DNA from: VRUE01 sp040901495
Lineage (GTDB): Bacteria; Actinomycetota; Thermoleophilia; Solirubrobacterales; 70-9
Length of the DNA: 42,311 nucleotides
Assembly: GCA_040901495.1 (NCBI GenBank)
Contig: JBBDYO010000023.1
Span: 1 to 42,311 of the forward strand
Reading direction: 5' to 3'
Within the stretch, counting starts at the first letter, position 1. The number at the start of each line of letters is the position of its first letter. The notes beneath the pieces are model-generated. The model ran no database searches. It was not told where the DNA came from and saw only the letters and a program-made list of their open reading frames with translations. A program made the position numbers and the translations under genes. Positions 1-6,055 of the stretch are shown here, piece after piece.

Positions 1-1733
1 GTGTAGAACCAGCCGCGGGTCTGGTCGATCGCCTCGCAGATGAAGTCGGCGGGGAAGCGCTCTTCGAACTCCGCCTCGTTCTCGAACGGGTAGTGGAACT
101 GGGCGAAGGGCATCGCGCCGCTGTCGTACCAGGTGTCGATCACCGACTCGACCCGGCGCATCTCGCCGCCGCACTTCTCGCAGTCGAGGGTCACCTCGTC
201 GATGTAGGGACGGTGGAGGTCGTCGGGGACATCGCCCCGGGCCCGCTCGCGCAGGTCGGCAACCGAGCCGGCGCAGAAGCGTCCGTCGCAATCCTCGCCC
301 GTGCACTCCCAGATCGGCAGCGGCGTGCCCCAGTAGCGATCGCGGGAGAGCGCCCAGTCGACGTTGTTCTCCAGCCATTTGCCGAAGCGGCCGTGCTTGA
401 TGTGCTCGGGGTGCCAGCCGATCTCCTCGTTGTTGGCGAGCAGCTGGTCCCGCGCCTGCGAGGTGGCGATGTACCAACTCGACTTGGCGTAGTAGAGGAG
501 CGGCGTGCCGCAGCGCCAGCAGTGCGGGTAGGCGTGCTCGTAGACCTGCTCGCGGAAGAGAAGGCCGCGTTTGTTGAGGTCGGCGATCAGCTCGCTGGTG
601 ACCTCGGGGTCCTTGACAAACTTGCCCTCGAAGCCGACGACCCGCTTGTCGAAGCGGCCGTCAAGCCCGACCGGGTTGTAGAGGGTGCCGTGGCTGGTCG
701 GGTCGAAGATCCCGTTGGCGGCGGCAGCCGCGTAGTCGTCCTCGCCGAAGGCCGGCGCGATGTGGACGATGCCGGTGCCGTCCTCGGTGGTGACGAAGTC
801 ACCGGCGATCACCGGGAAGCCGCCGGGCTCCCGGTCGTTGAGGTTGAAGACCGGGCCTTTGTAGTGGCGGCCGACCAGCTCGCTGCCGGAAAGGCGATCG
901 ATGACCTCGACGTTCTCGCCCAGCACCTTCTCGACCAGCGGCTCAGCCAAGATCACGATCTCGTCGTCCACACGCGCTCGCACGTAGGTCACCTCGGGGG
1001 CGACCGCAACCGCGACGTTGCCCGGCAGTGTCCACGGCGTCGTCGTCCAGACCAGCAGCGACTCTCCCGTCTCGCTCCCATCCTCGGCCAGCAGCGGGAA
1101 GCGCACATATATGGAGGGGTCCTCGACGTCTTTGTAGCCGAGCGCCACCTCGTGGGAGGACAGCGCCGTGCCACAGCGGGGGCAGTAGGGCACGACCTTG
1201 TGGCCCTCGTAGAGGCGATCGTCGTCCCAGAGCTTGCGCAGCGACCACCAGACCGACTCGATGTAGTCGTCCTCGAGGGTGACGTAGGGGTCATCGAGGT
1301 CGATCCAGAAGCCGATCCGCTCGGTCAGCCGGTTCCACTCCTCGACGTATTCGAGGACCGACTCGCGGCAGCGCGCGTTGAACTCGGCGATCCCGAACTC
1401 CTCGATCTCCTGCTTGGAGGAGATGCCCAGCTCCTTCTCGACCTCGAGCTCGACCGGCAGCCCGTGGCAATCCCAACCGGCCTTGCGCGGCACCCGGTAG
1501 CCGCGCATCGCCTTGTAGCGCGGGTAGATGTCCTTGAAGACCCGGGAAAGGACGTGGTGGGAGCCGGGGCGGCCGTTGGCGGTCGGCGGCCCCTCGTAGA
1601 AGCTCCAGACCTCGGCGCCCTCGCGGTTGGCGAGCGAGCGGTTAAAGACGTCGCGCTCGCGCCAGCGCTCAAGCACCCGCTCCTCCAGCTCGGGGAAGGA
1701 CTGCTTGGTATCCACTGGGCGGAAGCCGGGCAT
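1..1733 (-). CDS. ileS: Isoleucyl-tRNA synthetase, N-terminal 577 codons (cut by left edge)
   Basis: Charges tRNA-Ile with isoleucine in the cytoplasm. The reading frame is open from ATG at 1733 to the left edge. It begins MPGFRPVDTKQSFPELEERV and has the class I GPPTANG motif with a GSHH version of the HIGH box near residues 48-60, then GWDCHGLPVE. A CP1 editing region follows, with PYCPRCGTALSSHE, GTGIVHIAPAFGEDD and a second CWRCGTPL zinc-like knuckle. The last residues seen (DFICEAIDQTRGWFYT) normally lie just before the KMSKS loop, so that loop and the tRNA-binding C-terminus are outside the window. The GPPTANG form is typical of the actinobacterial, eukaryote-like IleS clade. There is no Shine-Dalgarno; TAGAAT lies six bases before the ATG, so the message may be leaderless. 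It is divergent from the SDR gene with 37 bases between starts. Identification is secure. Confidence 0.97.
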   Translation of the reverse strand, partial: MPGFRPVDTKQSFPELEERVLERWRERDVFNRSLANREGAEVWSFYEGPPTANGRPGSHHVLSRVFKDIYPRYKAMRGYRVPRKAGWDCHGLPVELEVEKELGISSKQEIEEFGIAEFNARCRESVLEYVEEWNRLTERIGFWIDLDDPYVTLEDDYIESVWWSLRKLWDDDRLYEGHKVVPYCPRCGTALSSHEVALGYKDVEDPSIYVRFPLLAEDGSETGESLLVWTTTPWTLPGNVAVAVAPEVTYVRARVDDEIVILAEPLVEKVLGENVEVIDRLSGSELVGRHYKGPVFNLNDREPGGFPVIAGDFVTTEDGTGIVHIAPAFGEDDYAAAAANGIFDPTSHGTLYNPVGLDGRFDKRVVGFEGKFVKDPEVTSELIADLNKRGLLFREQVYEHAYPHCWRCGTPLLYYAKSSWYIATSQARDQLLANNEEIGWHPEHIKHGRFGKWLENNVDWALSRDRYWGTPLPIWECTGEDCDGRFCAGSVADLRERARGDVPDDLHRPYIDEVTLDCEKCGGEMRRVESVIDTWYDSGAMPFAQFHYPFENEAEFEERFPADFICEAIDQTRGWFY

Positions 1734-1739
1734 CCGTCG

Positions 1740-1745
1740 ATTCTA
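1740..1745 (-). promoter_or_regulatory. Candidate -10 box of ileS (TAGAAT)
   Basis: TAGAAT lies exactly six bases before the ileS ATG, which would place +1 on the A of the start codon. No clear -35 box is visible. One of several similar sites in the window. Confidence 0.45.
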
Positions 1746-1757
1746 TGAACGGCGGAG

Positions 1758-1763
1758 TACGCT
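1758..1763 (+). promoter_or_regulatory. Candidate -10 box of the SDR gene (TACGCT)
   Basis: TACGCT ends seven bases before the GTG at 1771. The same hexamer occurs six bases before the GTG of the secreted-protein gene at 21012. Suggests a leaderless start. Confidence 0.4.
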
Positions 1764-1770
1764 CCGGCCC

Positions 1771-2643
1771 GTGACCTACAGCCTGAACGGAAAGGTGGCG
1801 CTGGTGACGGGCGCCGCACGGGGGATCGGCTACGAGACGGCACGGCAGCTACACATGCGTGGAGCCTCCGTCGCGGTCGTCGACCTCGATGCCGGTGAAG
1901 CCCGCGAGGCGGCTGAGCGGATCGGCGCGCGGGCGATCGGGATCGGCGCCGACGTCACCGACGATGCCGCGATCATGCAGGCCGTCGCCGAGACGGTCGA
2001 GCGCTTCGGCGGCCTAGACGTCGCCGTCGCCAACGCCGGCATCGCACAGTCGAGCGTGGCGACGGTCCGCGGGATCTCGGGTGAGGAGTGGGAGCGGGTC
2101 TTCGAGGTCGACATGCTCGGCGTCTGGCGCACGGTCCGGGCGGCGCTGCCGCAGATCGTCGCGCGCAAGGGCCACATCGTCGTCACCGGCTCCGTCTACT
2201 CCTTCGCAAACGGCATCCTCAACAGCCCCTACGCAGTGGCCAAGGCCGGCGTCGAGGCACTTGGCCGTGGGCTGCGAGCCGAGCTGATGCCGCTCGGCGC
2301 CAGCGCCGGCGTCGTTTACTACGGCTGGGTTGACACCAAGCTCGTCCAGGACGGCTTCGATCGCAAGCATTCCGGACGCCTGCAGGAAAACGCACCCGCC
2401 TGGCTGCTCAAGCGGATCCAGCCCGACGAGGCCGGGGCTGCGACTGTGCGCGGGATCGAAGAACGCGCGCCCCGCACCTTCGCGCCGAAGTGGTGGCGCT
2501 ACGTCTCCGCCCTGCGAGGGATCATCAACCCGATCCTCGACCGCCGCTTCGACCGCGACCCGCAGATGTTCGGGACGATCCGCGCGGTCGAGGCCGAAGC
2601 CGACGAGCAGGGCGCCGCCGCGGTTGCGGCCGCGCCCCACTGA
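1771..2643 (+). CDS. Short-chain dehydrogenase/reductase (SDR family)
   Basis: A 290-residue Rossmann-fold oxidoreductase of the classical SDR type; the substrate is unknown. Visible features are the cofactor motif TGAARGIG (13-20), an acidic residue at the end of beta-2 (VVDLD, about 38) that favours NAD(H), NAG (88-90), the catalytic Ser in TGSVYS (141) and YAVAK (Tyr154, Lys158). The Asn of the classical catalytic tetrad, normally in a VNxxG motif, appears as Asp in VDMLG (about 114). The frame is open further upstream, but that stretch is antisense to ileS. GTG at 1771 puts the Rossmann motif at the usual distance and follows a TACGCT box. A tail of about 60 residues beyond the core is unassigned. 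The gene converges on the MMPL transporter 22 bases downstream. Confidence 0.88.
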   Translation: MTYSLNGKVALVTGAARGIGYETARQLHMRGASVAVVDLDAGEAREAAERIGARAIGIGADVTDDAAIMQAVAETVERFGGLDVAVANAGIAQSSVATVRGISGEEWERVFEVDMLGVWRTVRAALPQIVARKGHIVVTGSVYSFANGILNSPYAVAKAGVEALGRGLRAELMPLGASAGVVYYGWVDTKLVQDGFDRKHSGRLQENAPAWLLKRIQPDEAGAATVRGIEERAPRTFAPKWWRYVSALRGIINPILDRRFDRDPQMFGTIRAVEAEADEQGAAAVAAAPH

Positions 2644-2665
2644 GCACCCTCACTCGGGCCTAGAT

Positions 2666-4819
2666 CTAGGAGCCACCCTCCGCGGTGCCGACCGCGACCT
2701 GCTCGACGTCCAGCGACGGCAGCATCCGCTCCAGCCAGTCCGGGATCCACCAGTTGTACTTGCCAAGCAGCTGCATTACGGCCGGAACGAGCACCATGCG
2801 GACGACGGTGGCGTCGAGGAAGATCGCCACCGCGAGGCCGATGCCGAAGAGCTTCAGAAAGACTTCGGGCGAAGCCACGAAAGCAAGGAAGACGACGACC
2901 ATGATCGCGGCGGCGGCGGTGATCACCCGAGCGGTCTTCGCCAGGCCGTCGGCGACCGCCCGCCGGGTGTCCCCGTCCTTCAGGTACTCCTCGCGGATCC
3001 GCGAGATCAGGAAGACCTCGTAGTCCATCGAGAGGCCGAAGAGGATCGCGAACATCATCACCGGCATGAACGGCGCGATCGGCACCTCGTGGTCGATCCC
3101 AATCAGTTCGCCGACGGCGCCGCCCTGCGCTACCAGGGTCATCACGCCATAGGCGGCGCAGACCGAGAGCAGGTTCATGATCCCGGCCTTCAGCGAGATC
3201 AGCGGCGAGTGGAAGGCGACGAGGAGGAGCAGGAAGGAGAGGCCGACGACGCCGGCGATGAAGAGCGGCATGCGATCGACCATGTAGACGCTCTGGTCCT
3301 CGAGCGCCGCGGTCACGCCTCCCACCTCCGCGTTGACCCCTGTGCCGCCAAGCGTTTCGGGCACGATGTCGTCGCGAATCCTCTTGACCAGGTTCTGCGT
3401 CGCCTCGTCCTGCGGCGAGGTGGTCGGGATCGCGTTGATCAGCGCCGCGCTGTCGGCTTCGTTGAAGGTCGGCTTCGCGACGAAGTCCACCCCGTTGTCA
3501 GCGCGCAGCCCCTGCACCAGCCGGTCGACGTCGCCGCGCGCGGCGGGGGCCGGCAGCTCGGCCGCGATCACGATCGGGCCGTTGGCCCCCGGCCCGAACC
3601 CCTCGCTGATCAGGTCGTAGGACTGGCGGGTCATCGTGTCGGGTGGGTCGTTGCCGGCGTCCGGGAAGCCGAGGCGCATGCCGAGGGCCGGTGCGGCGAG
3701 TGCCAGCAGCACGCTCGTGGCAACGATCACGGCGAGCCACGGCCGCCGCTGGACCGCGTGGCTCCAGCGCGCAGCGGGGGATTCGCCGTCGCCTTCGGTC
3801 TTGTTCAGCGAGCGGCTGAGCAGCGGGATCCGCAGCCGGTCGACCCTGGGACCAAGGTAGGAGAGGAGCGCGGGCAACAGGGTGACGGAGGCGAGCATCA
3901 TGACCAGCACGGCTATCGAGGCCGAGAGCGCCACCCCGTACATGTAGGGGAGGCCGGTGAGGATCAATCCGAGGACCGCGATCACCACCGTGCAGCCGGC
4001 GATGATCACGCTGCGACCGGCCGTGGTGACGGCCTCGACGACCGCGTCGTGGCGATCCTTGCCGTCCTGCAGCGCCGCCCGGAAGCGGGTCAGCACCAGC
4101 AGCGAGTAGTCGACGCCAACGCCGATCCCGATCAGCCCGGAGACCGCGGTCGTCCAGTCGGGAACGTCGACGAAGTTGGCGAGCAGCACGATCAGTCCGC
4201 CTGAGGAGATGCCGAGGCCGATCAGGGCGATCGCCAGCGGCAGGCCGGCGGCAACCAGGGAGCCGAAGGCGATCAGCAGCACAATCGCCGCGCCGAGGAA
4301 GCCGAGCCCCTCGGGACTCGCGCCTTCCTGCGCCCGGTAGATCGGGTCACCGCCGAGCTCGATTTCGAGCCCGTTGCCACTGTTGTCTTCGGCGGCGGAA
4401 ACCAGCTGTTCGCCCTCCTCTTTGGTCACCTCCCAGCCGGGGACGGTCAGCGGCAGCGTCGTGGTGGCGATCGTCCCGTCGTCGGAGACGCGGATCGCAG
4501 TCGCTTCCTCGACGTTGTTGACCTTCGTCGCTTCGTCGAGGAAGGCGTCGACGCGCTTTTTCGTCGCCGGGCTCATCGCCCCGTCCTCGTCTTTCCAGAC
4601 GACGAAGACTTCCTGTCCCGAGTAGCCGCCGAACTCCCGTTCCGTGAGGTCGCTCGCGGCCTTCGACTCGGAGCCGGGCGTGTTGTAGTCGGCTTCGTAC
4701 TCACCCGCGAGCGAGGAGCCGAGTCCAATGATCACGATCGCGGCGACGATCCAGACGAGGACCATGCGGCCACGGCGGCGGTAGGCGATATCGGCAAGGG
4801 CGGCGAGACGGCGCGTCAT
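2666..4819 (-). CDS. MMPL/RND-family membrane transporter
   Basis: A 717-residue integral membrane protein of the MMPL branch of the RND superfamily, which exports lipids or hydrophobic compounds using the proton gradient. It has an N-terminal membrane helix (MVLVWIVAAIVIIGLGSS), an extracytoplasmic loop, a first helix bundle with GVGVDYSLLVLTRFR, a second loop, and a second bundle with FGLSMDYEVFLISRIREEYL. The Asp-Tyr pairs in these two motifs are the conserved proton-relay positions of MmpL proteins. The length matches the family. ATG at 4819 is preceded by a good Shine-Dalgarno (AGAGGAG, about 8 bases upstream). Nothing nearby reveals the cargo; the adjacent convergent SDR is the only metabolic neighbour. 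Confidence 0.93.
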   Translation of the reverse strand: MTRRLAALADIAYRRRGRMVLVWIVAAIVIIGLGSSLAGEYEADYNTPGSESKAASDLTEREFGGYSGQEVFVVWKDEDGAMSPATKKRVDAFLDEATKVNNVEEATAIRVSDDGTIATTTLPLTVPGWEVTKEEGEQLVSAAEDNSGNGLEIELGGDPIYRAQEGASPEGLGFLGAAIVLLIAFGSLVAAGLPLAIALIGLGISSGGLIVLLANFVDVPDWTTAVSGLIGIGVGVDYSLLVLTRFRAALQDGKDRHDAVVEAVTTAGRSVIIAGCTVVIAVLGLILTGLPYMYGVALSASIAVLVMMLASVTLLPALLSYLGPRVDRLRIPLLSRSLNKTEGDGESPAARWSHAVQRRPWLAVIVATSVLLALAAPALGMRLGFPDAGNDPPDTMTRQSYDLISEGFGPGANGPIVIAAELPAPAARGDVDRLVQGLRADNGVDFVAKPTFNEADSAALINAIPTTSPQDEATQNLVKRIRDDIVPETLGGTGVNAEVGGVTAALEDQSVYMVDRMPLFIAGVVGLSFLLLLVAFHSPLISLKAGIMNLLSVCAAYGVMTLVAQGGAVGELIGIDHEVPIAPFMPVMMFAILFGLSMDYEVFLISRIREEYLKDGDTRRAVADGLAKTARVITAAAAIMVVVFLAFVASPEVFLKLFGIGLAVAIFLDATVVRMVLVPAVMQLLGKYNWWIPDWLERMLPSLDVEQVAVGTAEGGS

Positions 4820-4932
4820 TGGTGTATCTCCTCTCTCGACTGGGACGGCTTTAAACCTACCGACGGCGAGAAGCGGACGAACTCCAGCTCATCGAGCAGG
4901 AGAGGAAGGATTCATAGCGCCCCCCAAAGAGC

Positions 4933-4958
4933 GAGGGCGGCCCGAACGGGCCGCCCTC
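4933..4958 (-). terminator. GC-rich hairpin downstream of the 5011-5907 gene
   Basis: A perfect 11-bp stem (GAGGGCGGCCC paired with GGGCCGCCCTC) closes a GAAC tetraloop. It lies just after the stop of the secreted-protein gene on the minus strand and before the MMPL leader. There is no long U tract, only GCTCTTTGG, so termination efficiency is uncertain. Confidence 0.6.
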
Positions 4959-5010
4959 ATTCACACCTCTAGCTACAGGTCACGCTCACCGAGGAAAGCG
5001 CGAGGCAGTG

Positions 5011-5907
5011 CTAGTACGTGCGGCAGTAACCGTCCTTCGAATAGACGTTGCCGTAGCCACCACCGTTGTTGTTCACCCACATGGAGCGGTAGCCGGCGCG
5101 CGCGGTCCAGGCGTACACCTTGGTGATGGTCCACATGTTCGCCGGGATGGTGAAGGTCTGGGTCACTGTGTAGCCCATGGTCGAGTTCACCGGGTAGGAC
5201 TCCCAGCTGCCGTATGGGTAGGTCTTCCAGGATCCGTTGATGTAGGCCCAGAGGACGGCCTTCCAGTAGATGGTCTCCCCAGCCGCGGCAATGCCGAACC
5301 CATTGCGCGAATCGGTTTCGATTCGCGCAAGACCGCCCCGCCCCGCCCCGTAGGACGTGCACTGGCCCTTGGTGTAGTCCCAGTACACGCCGGCCGATGT
5401 GGAAGCGGTATTCGAATCCGAGCTGCCTCCAATTGTCAGCGGCACCCGGATGGTGTCGCCTCCGGTGTGCAGCAAGACCGCGATCCGCAGGCCCTTGGCG
5501 CTGTTTCCGCGCTTGCGCTGGGCGGCGCTCAGCTTCAATGCCGCCGTGGCCTTGCCGTCCGCACAGCTGAAGCGACGGGCGGCGCCGCCGGAAAGCTTCA
5601 CGGTGCCGGCTGAAGAGCACTCGAGCGAGAGGGCCAGCTTCTTGCCAGCCATGCGGGCCCGCAGAACCCGTGCCTGAGTCGAGGGCTCTACCGCGACAGG
5701 CGGCCCGACGACGCCGGAGCTGTCAGCCGGAGGCGGTGTGGTCGGAGCTTCACCCTCCGTGGGAGGGGCGGGAAGCTCTTCACCGATCGGAAAGGGCGGT
5801 GGGAGTTCCGCGCTCGCGGCTGGTGCGAGGGCGGTCCCGCCCATGATCAGCGCTGAAGCAAAAGCGAGTGAAGCGATGATGCCGCGGAAGGCGATCTTGG
5901 TGGTCAT
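5011..5907 (-). CDS. Secreted protein of unknown function
   Basis: A 298-residue exported protein that I do not recognise. It starts MTTKIAFRG with a hydrophobic stretch and a signal-peptidase site near APAASA-EL, followed by a Pro/Glu-rich linker. A middle domain (about residues 75-160) is rich in Lys and Ala and contains SAAQRKRGNSAKGLRIAVLL. A C-terminal domain is rich in Tyr, Trp and Gly (VYWDYTKGQC ... GYGNVYSKDGYCRTY) and holds two Cys that could form a disulfide. The start at 5907 is chosen over the upstream in-frame codon because GGAGACC precedes it and the signal peptide then begins at residue 1. The gene carries an internal hairpin at 5303-5330. Function unknown; a surface or extracellular role is inferred only from export. 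Confidence 0.78.
   Translation of the reverse strand: MTTKIAFRGIIASLAFASALIMGGTALAPAASAELPPPFPIGEELPAPPTEGEAPTTPPPADSSGVVGPPVAVEPSTQARVLRARMAGKKLALSLECSSAGTVKLSGGAARRFSCADGKATAALKLSAAQRKRGNSAKGLRIAVLLHTGGDTIRVPLTIGGSSDSNTASTSAGVYWDYTKGQCTSYGAGRGGLARIETDSRNGFGIAAAGETIYWKAVLWAYINGSWKTYPYGSWESYPVNSTMGYTVTQTFTIPANMWTITKVYAWTARAGYRSMWVNNNGGGYGNVYSKDGYCRTY
5303..5330. repeat. Perfect 12-bp inverted repeat inside a secreted-protein gene
   Basis: TTGCGCGAATCG and CGATTCGCGCAA flank a four-base loop (GTTT) within the coding region, over LARIETDSRN. The arms are perfect. It could be a chance product of codon choice, a transcript hairpin or the remnant of a palindromic insertion. Confidence 0.6.
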
Positions 5908-5978
5908 TTCAGGTCTCCTCAGTGGTTGGTTGAAGCACTGGGAGCAGCATCGCGCCGCATGGGAAAGCGCAAAAGGCA

Positions 5979-6009
5979 CCCCAGGTATCGCCATCCGCTA
6001 CCTGTGGGG
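5979..6009 (-). terminator. Probable intrinsic terminator of the ThDP/FAD two-gene unit
   Basis: On the minus strand, CCCCACAGGTA pairs with TACCTGGGG across an 11-base loop, with a two-base bulge, and is followed by TGCCTTTTGCG. It lies 47 bases past the stop of the FAD/Fe-S gene. The short T tract after the stem supports termination of the transcript entering from 10557. Confidence 0.6.
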
Positions 6010-6055
6010 AGGCCCCGTCAGAGCCCTGCAGGCACGACTTCGCGCCCGGACGACC

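Noticed and set aside
93..1748. Long plus-strand open frame opposite ileS
   Set aside because: It is antisense to the clear IleS frame and lacks any family motif; long shadow frames are normal at this GC content. The same applies to 2330-4204, 9475-10617, 14253-16250, 16355-17905 and the minus-strand frame 24470-27355.
2659..2670. CCTAGATCTAGG perfect palindrome between convergent genes
   Set aside because: Twelve bases without loop or T tract, and it contains the MMPL stop codon; expected a few times by chance.
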